DNA from: Roseovarius sp. EL26
Lineage (GTDB): Bacteria; Pseudomonadota; Alphaproteobacteria; Rhodobacterales; Rhodobacteraceae
Assembly (NCBI RefSeq): GCF_900327775.1
Contig: NZ_OUMZ01000005.1
Coordinates: 62,001-126,000 of the forward strand
Length of the DNA: 64,000 nucleotides
Reading direction: 5' to 3'
The notes beneath the pieces are model-generated. The model made no database searches. It saw only the letters and a program-made list of their open reading frames with translations, and was not told the DNA's origin. Within the stretch, counting starts at the first letter, position 1. Every line of letters begins with the position of its first letter. Below, piece after piece: positions 1-8,817 of the stretch. A program made the position numbers and the translations under genes.

Positions 1-1
1 G

Positions 2-1591
2 GTTCGCTTTTTGCTTGAGGCGCGCAGCGAAGACGAAGCACGAGAAGAACTGACCCGTTTGATTGCATCGGAAGACAACAACATCACGTATCGCACTTTG
101 GTGGCGTCGTTGGATTTTGAAGCAGGGGCACAGGCCGAAGCAATTGCAGCCTTGGTGGAGCTCGTCGCCGAAGGCGAGATGACACAGGAACGTTTGAAAG
201 CCAAAGTTATTCTGGCCCAAATGCTTTTGCAGTCGGGTAACTCTGTTGGTGCAAGGGCTTCTGTCGAAGAAGTGCTTGAAGACGATGCTACCAACGTTGA
301 TGCCTTGAAGATGCGTGCCGCATGGCTGATTGATGAAGATAAACCTGATGACGCAATCATCGACTTGCGCACGGCCCTATCGCAGGCCCCTCGGGATGCA
401 ACCATCCTGACCTTGATGGCGCGAGCGCATGAACGGGCCGGGTCGCGCGATCTGGCGGGTGAGCGATATGCATTGGCGGTTGAGGTCTCTTTGCAGGCGG
501 CGGCAGAGTCGCTGCGCTATGCAACGTTTTTGACGCAAGATGATCGGACCGATGCGGCCAAGGCTGTTCTTGATGAGGCGCTGACAAAAGCTCCGGACAA
601 TGTGTTGTTGCTGCGTAACATGGGGCTTTTGCATCTGCAGTCTGAAGAATGGAATGAAACCACACGGATCATCTGGCGTTTGAAAGCGCTGGAAACAGAT
701 AGTGGGTTGACCGCGGCCAATGGACTTGAGGCTGATATGCTTCTGCGACAGCAGCGGGTGGATGAAACCATCGCGTTGCTGGAAGGTTTGTCTGCCGAGG
801 AAGGGTCTGATAGCGAGGGTGCCTTTATCGCCTTGCTGCGGACCAAAATCGGGGCACAACAGGTTGATGAAGCGGTCGTGATGCTGGAAGAGCGCATGGC
901 AGGTGACGCTGATAATCTGCTGCTGAAATTTATGCGCGCGGGTCTGCACATGGTGCAAGACGAGCGTGAGCAGGCAGAGGCTATTTACCATGAGCTATTG
1001 GACAAAGCGCCTGGCAACGCAAATGTTTTGCGAGTGCTGAACGCGATCATGATCGCGGATGATCGAGCGGATGAGGCCGCAGCCCTGATCGACGATCAGA
1101 TCGAGAAAGCCCCTGATCCAACAGCAGCTTATCTGCTGAAGGCAGAGCGGCTGGAACGCGTAAAGGACTTCGATGGAGCGATTGCGATCTACGAAACGCT
1201 GTATGAGAGAAACAGCAACAACATTATTGTCGCAAACAATCTGTCCAGCCTGATTACAACCCATCGGGATAGCCCAGAGGATCTGGATCGCGCCTACGCC
1301 ATTGCACGTCGCTTGCAGAACTATGAGATCCCTGCGTTGCAAGACACATATGGTTGGATCGAATACCGTCGCGGTAATTTCAGCGAGGCTGTGAAATATC
1401 TGGAACCTGCGGCCGAAGGTCTGTCAGAACATGCTCTGGTGCAATACCATCTTGGTATGACCTATGCTGCGCTTGATCGTGTTGAGGAGGCAAAGCAGGT
1501 GCTGGCGCAAGCCATTAAGCTGGCAGGCGAAGACCCTTTACCGCAGTTTGAGAAAGCCCGCGAAGAACTGAAAAAGCTGGAAAATCAATAG
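2..1591 (+). CDS. TPR-repeat protein, 5' end cut by window edge
   Basis: The reading frame is open to the left edge of the window, so the true start lies outside; about 529 codons are visible. The protein is almost entirely helical and Ala/Leu/Glu-rich, with repeated TPR-type helix pairs. The most regular ones are near the C-terminus (tyrosine/glycine-rich units around QDTYGWIEYRRGNFSEAV and VQYHLGMTYAALDRVEEA). TPR arrays act as protein-protein scaffolds. The C-terminus resembles the large TPR proteins of exosortase-linked exopolysaccharide loci (PrsT-like), and the neighbouring glycosyltransferase and acyl-activating gene fit that, but no exosortase is visible here. The gene converges on the glycosyltransferase gene with 22 bp between stop codons. 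Confidence 0.85.
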   Translation, partial: VRFLLEARSEDEAREELTRLIASEDNNITYRTLVASLDFEAGAQAEAIAALVELVAEGEMTQERLKAKVILAQMLLQSGNSVGARASVEEVLEDDATNVDALKMRAAWLIDEDKPDDAIIDLRTALSQAPRDATILTLMARAHERAGSRDLAGERYALAVEVSLQAAAESLRYATFLTQDDRTDAAKAVLDEALTKAPDNVLLLRNMGLLHLQSEEWNETTRIIWRLKALETDSGLTAANGLEADMLLRQQRVDETIALLEGLSAEEGSDSEGAFIALLRTKIGAQQVDEAVVMLEERMAGDADNLLLKFMRAGLHMVQDEREQAEAIYHELLDKAPGNANVLRVLNAIMIADDRADEAAALIDDQIEKAPDPTAAYLLKAERLERVKDFDGAIAIYETLYERNSNNIIVANNLSSLITTHRDSPEDLDRAYAIARRLQNYEIPALQDTYGWIEYRRGNFSEAVKYLEPAAEGLSEHALVQYHLGMTYAALDRVEEAKQVLAQAIKLAGEDPLPQFEKAREELKKLENQ

Positions 1592-1613
1592 CCATCTGAT
1601 TTCAGTAATGCAC

Positions 1614-2852
1614 TCACTCTTTAGGCCTCAGCTGTCCAGCTGGGGCCTTTTCCATGAGGATATCAAACAGCCAGCGGGTTTCTTTTGCGATGTCAAAATC
1701 TGCGACAACAGTCCTACGACCAAATGCCCCCATCTGGTCGCGATGTTTTGGATCCTTCAGAAGGTCGCACATTTTGCCGCTTAAGGCGCGTATGTCACCG
1801 GGGGGCACCATGTGGCCGCTATGTCCATCGGTCACCAGTTCCTGAATACCTGCGATACGGGTCGCGATCACAGGCACTTTGCTGGCCATGGCTTCCATCA
1901 AAACCACAGGAACCCCTTCGGCAAAGCTGGGTAGGACAAAGGCATCTGTTTGTTCCAGATGTGCTGCGACTTCTTGTTCTGTCTGATACCCGGTGAAGAG
2001 AACAGATTGCTCTAAACCTAACTGCTTGACCTGTTGTTGGAGTTTCACCCGGTCCGGCCCGTCACCGATCAGGGTCAGGATGGCATCAGGGTGCTGTTTG
2101 AGAACATCGAGAAAGGCTTCAAACAGAATTGGCAGGCCTTTGACCGCAGCCAGCCGTCCCACAAACAGAAAGTTTTTTCCGGGTGTTGTTTTCCGGGTTC
2201 GGCCATAGTTATCAGGTAGAACACCACAATGAACGATATGGAATTTATCCCAATGGGCCTCATCAGAAAACAACATGGCCTGAGATCGGCAAAAATGGCT
2301 GATGCAGATGACAAATTTGGCACGCGCGGTTTTCTCGTCAATGCGCCAGCGTTTTGCCTCCAGAAACAGTGTGGGGCCATGCATGGTATAACTAAACGGG
2401 ATATCTGCCAGCGCGGCAGCTAGCATGGTGACTGACCCGCTTGAATCACCAAAATGATTATGCAGGTGGCTGATGCTATTGTCTTGCAAGTGGCGCGCCA
2501 GAACGCCAGCTTCGGCAAAGTAAAACAACTGATAGAGTGCTGCGATATTTCCGGGTGGGCGTGTTTTCCACGCCAGGCAGAGAGTTGAGAAATAGCGCTT
2601 GGGGGATTGCCGCAAAAGCTTGAAGTGAGACCTGACCAGTCGCAAGGGGGAACGCGCGGCCTGCAGCAGGTGATACGTTTTGTCGAATTCCTGACGCTGG
2701 ATATCACCAACCAGATGCTCTGGTGCAGTCCTCCGCACGGAACAGGTCAGGACCTCCATTCCCAATTTGCGCAACTCTGCGATCTCGCGTTGAATGAATG
2801 TGTGCGAAGCTTTGGGGTATTCGCCGGTCAGATATGCGATCTTCTTAGTCAA
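1614..2852 (-). CDS. Glycosyltransferase family 4 (WcaL-like)
   Basis: 412 aa, typical length for a GT-B fold glycosyltransferase. The N-terminal half has the acceptor-side pattern (YLTGEYPKASHTFIQREI, then HLHNHFGD). The C-terminal half has the nucleotide-sugar half: LFVGRLAAVKGLPIL, LIGDGPDR and the EX7E-like segment FAEGVPVVLMEAMASKVPV. These place it in the GT4 family, closest in pattern to colanic-acid WcaL-type enzymes. It probably transfers a sugar from a nucleotide donor to a lipid-linked intermediate at the inner membrane. It lies 61 bp downstream of the acyl-activating fusion gene on the same strand and is probably co-transcribed with it. Donor and acceptor cannot be read from sequence. 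Confidence 0.88.
   Translation of the reverse strand: MTKKIAYLTGEYPKASHTFIQREIAELRKLGMEVLTCSVRRTAPEHLVGDIQRQEFDKTYHLLQAARSPLRLVRSHFKLLRQSPKRYFSTLCLAWKTRPPGNIAALYQLFYFAEAGVLARHLQDNSISHLHNHFGDSSGSVTMLAAALADIPFSYTMHGPTLFLEAKRWRIDEKTARAKFVICISHFCRSQAMLFSDEAHWDKFHIVHCGVLPDNYGRTRKTTPGKNFLFVGRLAAVKGLPILFEAFLDVLKQHPDAILTLIGDGPDRVKLQQQVKQLGLEQSVLFTGYQTEQEVAAHLEQTDAFVLPSFAEGVPVVLMEAMASKVPVIATRIAGIQELVTDGHSGHMVPPGDIRALSGKMCDLLKDPKHRDQMGAFGRRTVVADFDIAKETRWLFDILMEKAPAGQLRPKE
1623..1648 (+). terminator. Intrinsic terminator for the TPR gene, inside the convergent gene
   Basis: A ten-base stem (1623-1632 with 1639-1648, one G-U pair) with a six-base loop, followed on the + strand by TTTT. It lies 32 bp after the TPR stop codon and within the last codons of the oppositely oriented glycosyltransferase gene. 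Confidence 0.55.
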
Positions 2853-2913
2853 ATCGGGGCCTCATCAAAGCGGATGGCAATATGGGTTGGAAATGGGGTC
2901 ATTTGGGATCTGC

Positions 2914-5511
2914 TCAATTGAAATACATCTTCCAAAGCTTGACGCCACCATATCCGATGCTGATCAAAAACGCCCCCATGCTGAAACCTAAGGCGATGAC
3001 ACCCGGTAGGCCCATTATCACAAGCAGATCTTTGATCGGAATGACCAGCCCATGAAAGGCATAGATTGGCAGGGCCAGCCCACCTAGGGTAATCAGGATT
3101 TTGCAACCTGTCATGATGCTGCTCGGAAGGCTGCTCCAGCGGGTCAGCACTGGGATAAACATCCCGATGAGGAACACTGATATTGCGAAATAGAACAAGA
3201 TGCCCAGCACGCCACCAAAGAAGGGGGATGCGCGGCCCATCAAACTTTCGAACGGCATGACGCTCAGACCAACGATGAGCGACAAGACCATGCCAAAGGC
3301 GCCCATCTCGCGCAGGGTTTTGGTTGCGCGGCTCCGGTCTGTTTGTCGAGCAAACCAATAGCCAACAGCAATGCCGCCAAATACAATCGCAGTGAGCCTG
3401 AAATAGCTATAAGCCCCAACCAGCATCAGGCGCGGCCATTCCAACAACGTATCAAGTTGAGCCGGGAAGGCATAGCGCGACAGCCAGTAAAGCGGCACGC
3501 CGATGATGGCTATTATTAGAGCATTGCGAATGACATTCGGGGTGCGGGTCAGGTATTTGAACCACAGTCCCGCGCCAATCAAAGCAAGGCAATAGTAGGC
3601 AAGGACATTATAGAAGGCGAAAGAAATCGCCTGCTGATCAATGGCCTGCCCCTTGGCCAGAACAAGGGTAAGTTTAACTGCTGCAGTGATCAGCAAAGCA
3701 GAAAACACCAATGCCAGGGACCAGCGTTGCCGGCGTGTAAAACTGGTTTTATTGGCGGGGTAGTTAACCACAAAGAGATAGCCAAGCCCGATGCCGAATA
3801 TGGTGGCAAAGCCTTCAGTGCCCATCTGATATAGCCAACCCAAGGCGTTATCGGCCTGTTCTTCCAACCCCAGTCGGGCAAAGAATCCAGGCCCCCAATG
3901 AGAGACAAGTACACTGAGAACCATCAATCCGCGTGCGATATTGATGGCCCAGTTTTCTACTGTTTTGATCGGCAGATCAGGGGAGGTCTGTGTGGGGCTT
4001 TCTGCAAGCGCGTCTTCGGTCTGGGTGGCGGCCACTTCGCGCAGGGTTCGGCCCTCAAGTGTGGCATTGATGGTGGCGCGTTTGAATTGCCCCTCCATCT
4101 TGAGGCCGATCTGAAGTGCGCTAAGGGAATCGCCGCCAAGGTCATAGAACGAACTACCTACATCAAAGGCTGTACCACCGATCACAGCATGCCATGCCTC
4201 AGCAATTTGGGCTTCTGATACAGTCAGCTCAGCAGCAGGGGCGTCACTATGGATGACCTGTTCCGTAGATTTTTGCGTGTATTGTTCCCTAAGTGCGCTG
4301 CGACGGATCTTGCCACTGCCGGTCACAGGGAGCTCGTCCAGCTGCAGTATATGCAAACTACCACCCAGATTGACACCGGCGCGTTTCAGGGCAATCTCGG
4401 TCGCTGACTTGATCAGGGGCAGTTTGTCATCAATGCGATTGGAGACAGCCAAAAGCACGGCGTCGCCGCGCAGGGAATCATCAATCCGGGTGACAGCGAA
4501 TTGTCCATCGCATCCGCACAGCGTTGTGATCTGCCGTTCAAGATGTTCTGCAGACAATTTAATGCCGGAAATGTTCATCTGATCATCAAGACGGCCGTGA
4601 TAAAACAGCATTCCGTCGCGAAGGGCCCCTTTGTCGCGGGTGTGCAGCCAACCCTGATCATCTGTCAGCGATTGAATTGTGCCATCTTTATCCAGCTGCC
4701 CGAGCGCCACATGCGGCCCGCGAATACAGATTTCGCCTTGTGATCCGATTTTTACACCGGTCGGAGGGACCGGGCTGCCAACCGAATCCAACACCGAGCC
4801 ATCATTTGCGGATATATTCAGAAATGTTGTGCGCGAGGCTTCGGTTAGGCCGTAATGCTGGATGATCCGTGCATTTGGAAAAAGCGTTTTCATTCCAGCC
4901 TTTTCTTCAGCTGACATGTACTGGCTGCCAATCTCGATCCAGCGGACCTTTTCCCCTGCGGAACCGATGCTTTCGGGGGTCGATAAGATCAACCGCCATA
5001 AAGAGGGTACCGCGGAGATGGCATTGATCTCACCTGCGTCCAACATCGTGCGGATCTCAGATGGGTCAAACCGTTCAGGTAAAAAGAACTTTCCACCCAC
5101 AGCCGAGATGGCACGAATACGCCCCAAGCCGAAGGAATAGCTGACGGGAATACCGACGTACTCGCGGATACGGTCATCAATATCCATGGCATGGTTCAGG
5201 CGTCGCACCACATCCGAAATGTTTTGTCGGCTGATGACAATTGCCTTTGGTGTGCCTTCGGTACCGGATGAAAACATGATCTGAACTGCCGTTGGATCAT
5301 CGGCCGGGGCGAATTGCAGTTGTCCCCAACCGGTTTTGCCACCTGAGGCCTGATAGGTTTGGGTGACAGACAAGCCGGGATATTGCGCTAGATCGAGGCC
5401 CGTACGCTGAATGGCAAACAATTGCCCCGCCTGATCACAACGAAAGACCTGTTCAAGAAACTCAACAGAGTTTTCAGCCTCAATGCAAATTGTCTCAAGC
5501 GGTGCGTTCAT
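2914..5511 (-). CDS. Adenylation - carrier - membrane acyltransferase fusion protein
   Basis: 865 aa from the chosen ATG, which has AAGG upstream; a longer frame to 5661 adds 50 residues without family character. Adenylation domain, about 1-410: phosphate-loop SSGTEGTPK at 81-89, YGLTEAS near 220, GRLDDQMNISGIKLS near 307-321, catalytic Lys in TGSGKIRR near 401. Carrier domain, about 430-500: DLGGDSLS with the phosphopantetheine serine near 462. Acyltransferase-3 domain, about 518-865: NIARGLMVLSVLVSHW plus about ten membrane segments. The inferred chemistry is to activate an acid, load it on the carrier and acylate a glycan or lipid at the membrane. The part before the phosphate loop is much shorter than in typical AMP-forming enzymes. 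Substrate unknown; a polysaccharide O-acyl donor system is the simplest reading given the glycosyltransferase next door. Confidence 0.85.
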   Translation of the reverse strand: MNAPLETICIEAENSVEFLEQVFRCDQAGQLFAIQRTGLDLAQYPGLSVTQTYQASGGKTGWGQLQFAPADDPTAVQIMFSSGTEGTPKAIVISRQNISDVVRRLNHAMDIDDRIREYVGIPVSYSFGLGRIRAISAVGGKFFLPERFDPSEIRTMLDAGEINAISAVPSLWRLILSTPESIGSAGEKVRWIEIGSQYMSAEEKAGMKTLFPNARIIQHYGLTEASRTTFLNISANDGSVLDSVGSPVPPTGVKIGSQGEICIRGPHVALGQLDKDGTIQSLTDDQGWLHTRDKGALRDGMLFYHGRLDDQMNISGIKLSAEHLERQITTLCGCDGQFAVTRIDDSLRGDAVLLAVSNRIDDKLPLIKSATEIALKRAGVNLGGSLHILQLDELPVTGSGKIRRSALREQYTQKSTEQVIHSDAPAAELTVSEAQIAEAWHAVIGGTAFDVGSSFYDLGGDSLSALQIGLKMEGQFKRATINATLEGRTLREVAATQTEDALAESPTQTSPDLPIKTVENWAINIARGLMVLSVLVSHWGPGFFARLGLEEQADNALGWLYQMGTEGFATIFGIGLGYLFVVNYPANKTSFTRRQRWSLALVFSALLITAAVKLTLVLAKGQAIDQQAISFAFYNVLAYYCLALIGAGLWFKYLTRTPNVIRNALIIAIIGVPLYWLSRYAFPAQLDTLLEWPRLMLVGAYSYFRLTAIVFGGIAVGYWFARQTDRSRATKTLREMGAFGMVLSLIVGLSVMPFESLMGRASPFFGGVLGILFYFAISVFLIGMFIPVLTRWSSLPSSIMTGCKILITLGGLALPIYAFHGLVIPIKDLLVIMGLPGVIALGFSMGAFLISIGYGGVKLWKMYFN

Positions 5512-5733
5512 TAAATAACCTTGGTCGCCACTGGGCGTATTTTGACCATGTAACATGCATATTATCCAGAGGGGACAATAATTTGCGGTTTCATCACATG
5601 ACGGGTGAAATGATGCACGCCGCCCGGTACACGGACCAGTGATGAACGTAGAAGTTGACATTTCCTAGCTTATTGTAGGGAAATGTTCGGGAGATGCGGA
5701 AAACAACTTATCAGTCCGAAGTGGAAACCTGAG

Positions 5734-7284
5734 ATGCGTAATTGGTTCACTGTAGTGCGCTTTTGTCTTCTTGCGGCGCTTTGGGTGGGTGCCCCGGGGG
5801 CGGGTATGACTGCGGAATCCATCACTGTCTTGCAAGACGATCTCAAACGTCTGGGGCCGCTTGGCTGGATCGCCCCTGAGGTTGAATTTCCCACAGCTGA
5901 CTTGCGGGCCCCTTGGGTCACTGATGGTAACGAAAGTCCGGCTGCTGTGCTGCTGCGTCGCCTGCGGGCAAAGCGCGGGGGGATGAACCCGATTGTGGCT
6001 TATGACAACCGCGATCGTGCGCATTCAGAGGTGTCAGCCGCAAAATTTCCAGCATTGCCACGGTTGCGCTACGGCCCAAAGTTGCAAAATCAAAGTTTTG
6101 ATTACGGCCTTGCCGGTCAGGTCATTTACCCATTTCCGGTGATCGGAAATTCATCAACAGCGCTGAAGACCAGATTAACCGGCCGAAGCCAAGCCCGGTT
6201 GGGGATGACCACACCGAATGGCCCACCGCGTGCCTTTCTGACCTATTCCAGCAATCACATCTATATGTATCCCGAACATCGCGATCATGACACGGTGGAT
6301 ACATTTCCAGCAAATTGGCCCTATATGGTGATCACTCAGGGCTCTTCCGGATCTGATCGAGGTTTTCTGAATGCGTTCTTTATGACCATTGCGGCTTTGC
6401 CCCCAAAGACCCGCAAGGTGTTACGAGAGCAAAAGCTGCTGGCCCCAACATTGCAAATGATTATGCGGCGTAATCTTCCTGGAAATTACAAGCGCGATGC
6501 ATATTATTCGCCGCGTGCGCATCCGACTGTCTTTGATGGCAACAAGCTAGTCCCGGAACGCATGGTGGCCTTTGCCGCGAGTATGAAACCGACTGAAATA
6601 CCGCCGATGATGCGATTGAAGGTCGAAGGCGAAGATTTCTCTAAGCAAGCCGGGTTGGCAGGGCTGTCTGAAAAACTGTTTACGACCCCCTCTGCCATCG
6701 CACGAGTTTGGCGCGACCTTGCTTACCGGCGGGAAATGATTGTGTCTGCCGCAGACACCAAAGACCCGAATGGGCGTGACCTGCGGTTTGAATGGATCGT
6801 CTTGCGCGGCGATCCTGAGCGGGTCAAAATCACCCTGCTGGACGGGCCGGGCCGCCGTGCCAAGATTGAACTTCAATGGCACAACATGCCGTTGACCGTT
6901 GCCGCCAATGATATTCTGTCGCACCGAATTGATATCGGCGTATTTGCATATAATGGTGCGCATGACAGTGCGCCCGCATTTATTTCGATCAGCTTTCCCA
7001 CCCATCAAAAACGTATCTATGAAAAAAGCGCGACCTCGGGGCATGTGTTGATGAAATCCGTCGATTATTCTAATGTGACGGCCCCGCATTTTGACCCGCT
7101 TTTGCATTGGTGGGCCAGTTGGCGCGATGAATATGAGTATGACCAAGCGGGCGAAGTGATTGGCTGGCGCAGGGTGCAGCCCGATGGCACGAGCAAAATC
7201 ATCGCAGCAGACGGGATCCTGCCCACATACCAGATGGTGAAAACCAAAAAAGGCCCACGGTTGGAAGCGCAAACTTCGCAATAG
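5734..7284 (+). CDS. Secreted protein of unknown family
   Basis: 516 aa from the ATG that gives a clean signal peptide (MRNWFTVVRFCLLAALWVGA, cleavage after about residue 29); an earlier in-frame ATG at 5683 would add 17 polar residues. The mature protein is soluble, rich in Pro, His and aromatic residues, with no membrane segment. Conserved-looking patches are the HRDHDTVDTFPANWPY segment near residue 190, QGSSGSDRGFLNAFFMT, and RFEWIVLRGDPERVKI. I do not recognise the family. The NHIYMYPEHRDH histidine cluster could bind a metal, but this is a guess. It is divergent from the acyltransferase fusion (222 bp apart), so a role in processing or exporting the same surface product is possible. Confidence 0.7.
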   Translation: MRNWFTVVRFCLLAALWVGAPGAGMTAESITVLQDDLKRLGPLGWIAPEVEFPTADLRAPWVTDGNESPAAVLLRRLRAKRGGMNPIVAYDNRDRAHSEVSAAKFPALPRLRYGPKLQNQSFDYGLAGQVIYPFPVIGNSSTALKTRLTGRSQARLGMTTPNGPPRAFLTYSSNHIYMYPEHRDHDTVDTFPANWPYMVITQGSSGSDRGFLNAFFMTIAALPPKTRKVLREQKLLAPTLQMIMRRNLPGNYKRDAYYSPRAHPTVFDGNKLVPERMVAFAASMKPTEIPPMMRLKVEGEDFSKQAGLAGLSEKLFTTPSAIARVWRDLAYRREMIVSAADTKDPNGRDLRFEWIVLRGDPERVKITLLDGPGRRAKIELQWHNMPLTVAANDILSHRIDIGVFAYNGAHDSAPAFISISFPTHQKRIYEKSATSGHVLMKSVDYSNVTAPHFDPLLHWWASWRDEYEYDQAGEVIGWRRVQPDGTSKIIAADGILPTYQMVKTKKGPRLEAQTSQ

Positions 7285-7374
7285 GGGCGGTATGCCGGGT
7301 TATTCATGCCCCGCTTTGGCCACAAGCGTGGGGTTGTGTTAAGCTGTAAGCCTTGGACTATAGGAGCGCTTGCC

Positions 7375-8154
7375 ATGGACAAACATCTTTCACCGACTGA
7401 GCAACGCCAAAGCATATTGGACAATGTGCGCTTTGACGGCGGGCGCAATGCGCGTGGTAAAATTGGTTTTGTGCTGATCCCGAATGAGCAGACGATTGAG
7501 GATGATATGATCCGTTATCTGCCAACGGGTGTCGGGGCCTATTTTAGCCGGGCGGTGATGCCGCGAGAAATTTCAACTGAAAGCCTAGCGCAATTGGGGA
7601 CGTCCTTGGCGGAAACGGCGGCGCGGATACTGCCGGATGACGGGCTGGATGTCGTCGCCTTTGCCTGCACCTCGGGCACCGTGGCGGTGGGAGAAGAGAA
7701 GTCCTGTGCCGAGCTGACTAAGGGCGCGCCGGGGGCGAAAACCACCACATTGGCGGGTGCTGTGCGCAAGGCTCTGTCAGCTATGGGTGCGCAAAATATT
7801 GTGCTGGGCTCGCCTTATGTGGCCGAGCTGAACGCCAATGTTGTGACCTATCTGGAAGGGGCGGGTTTCACGGTGCTGGAGGCGCATGGCATGGGGCTGG
7901 ATTATGACACCGACATGATCCGTGTCGCGCCCGATTACATTGCCGACTATGCCCGCGCGATTGACCGGCCCGATGCCGATGCGGTCCTGCTCAGTTGCGG
8001 TGCGTTGCGCAGTATTGATGTAGTTGACGCGATCGAGCAGGAGCTGGGCAAGCCGGTGATCTGTTCCAACCAAGCCATGCTCTGGGATTGCCTGCGACTG
8101 GCGGGTGTGGATGACAAGCTGCCTGGGTTGGGGCGGTTGTTAAGAGAGTGCTGA
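7375..8154 (+). CDS. Asp/Glu racemase superfamily enzyme (maleate isomerase / arylmalonate decarboxylase-like)
   Basis: 259 aa. The start was chosen because AGGAG sits 7 bases ahead of the ATG; an upstream frame to 7306 has no such site. Two catalytic-cysteine regions typical of the superfamily are visible: AFACTSGTVAVG in the N-terminal half and LLSCGALRSIDV in the C-terminal half, with a GSPYV phosphate/carboxylate-loop segment between them. Members include maleate cis-trans isomerase, arylmalonate decarboxylase and ectoine-utilisation EutA. No ectoine, nicotinate or malonate genes are adjacent, so the substrate is unknown. Probably cytosolic and monocistronic, ending at its own hairpin. 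Confidence 0.75.
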   Translation: MDKHLSPTEQRQSILDNVRFDGGRNARGKIGFVLIPNEQTIEDDMIRYLPTGVGAYFSRAVMPREISTESLAQLGTSLAETAARILPDDGLDVVAFACTSGTVAVGEEKSCAELTKGAPGAKTTTLAGAVRKALSAMGAQNIVLGSPYVAELNANVVTYLEGAGFTVLEAHGMGLDYDTDMIRVAPDYIADYARAIDRPDADAVLLSCGALRSIDVVDAIEQELGKPVICSNQAMLWDCLRLAGVDDKLPGLGRLLREC

Positions 8155-8161
8155 GATAAGG

Positions 8162-8185
8162 AATGGCGGATTGGCACCCGCCATT
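8162..8185 (+). terminator. Hairpin after the racemase-family gene
   Basis: Perfect 8-bp stem AATGGCGG / CCGCCATT (8162-8169 with 8178-8185) starting 8 bp after the stop codon, followed by TTGTAT. Likely + strand terminator. Confidence 0.45.
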
Positions 8186-8202
8186 TGTATCATAGGTACA
8201 AA

Positions 8203-8225
8203 GGCAGGCGCATCATACGCCTGCC
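8203..8225 (-). terminator. Terminator of the peroxiredoxin gene
   Basis: Perfect 8-bp stem GGCAGGCG / CGCCTGCC with a 7-base loop, 15 bp after the peroxiredoxin stop codon. On the minus strand it is followed by TTTG. Confidence 0.5.
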
Positions 8226-8240
8226 CAAAACTGTAACGCC

Positions 8241-8729
8241 TTACAGCGACGCCAAAATCCCCTCACCGGCGGACACCTCGCAGATGCCGGGGTTTTCTTC
8301 TTCTTGCAGGATCGACACGGTGCCATCATCCACCACCATAGCATAGCGTTTTGAGCGGTCGATCAGCCCGGCAGGAGGGGCGGAAAAATCCATACCGATG
8401 GCTTTGGTGAACGTCGCCTCGGCATCGCCTAACATGGCAATCCCGGCGTCTGATGCGCCGGTATCCTTGCCCCACGATCCCATGACAAACGGGTCGTTGA
8501 CCGACACGCAGATCACATCATCAATGCCCTTGGCGGCCAGATCATCCTTGGTACGGATAAAGCTGGGCACATGCGCCGAATGGCAGGTCGGAGTATAAGC
8601 ACCGGGCACGGCAAAGATCACCACTTTGCGGCCCTTAGTCAGATCGGAAAGGTTCACTGCCTCGGGACCCTCGGCACCCATGCGGGTCAAGGTCGCTTCG
8701 GGAAGTTTGTCGCCAGTAGAAATGCTCAT
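8241..8729 (-). CDS. Peroxiredoxin, Prx5/AhpE-like thiol peroxidase
   Basis: 162 aa, full length for the Prx5 type. The peroxidatic motif PGAYTPTCHSAHVPSF near residues 43-58 carries the Thr and Cys of the active site, and a conserved Arg lies in the RSKRYAMVVDDG segment. It reduces hydrogen peroxide and organic hydroperoxides, normally with glutathione/glutaredoxin or thioredoxin as electron donor. Cytosolic; no signal peptide. It is transcribed divergently from the flavoprotein reductase gene (88 bp between starts), a plausible redox pairing but not proof of partnership. Confidence 0.93.
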   Translation of the reverse strand: MSISTGDKLPEATLTRMGAEGPEAVNLSDLTKGRKVVIFAVPGAYTPTCHSAHVPSFIRTKDDLAAKGIDDVICVSVNDPFVMGSWGKDTGASDAGIAMLGDAEATFTKAIGMDFSAPPAGLIDRSKRYAMVVDDGTVSILQEEENPGICEVSAGEGILASL

Positions 8730-8817
8730 TGTCGTTTCCTGTCATTAATTGCAATGCGGTCTGATTTAGTTATAGGTGCATTGGCAGCGGTTGCCACCCA
8801 AATTACAGGAGAGGGAA

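Noticed and set aside
357..991. Three minus-strand reading frames inside the TPR gene
   Set aside because: They lie fully antisense to a gene with clear repeats and have no ribosome sites; shadow frames of a GC-biased genome.
5512..5661. Longer N-terminus of the adenylation fusion
   Set aside because: The extra 50 residues are Cys/Pro/His-rich without family pattern; the ATG at 5511 has AAGG at a proper distance.
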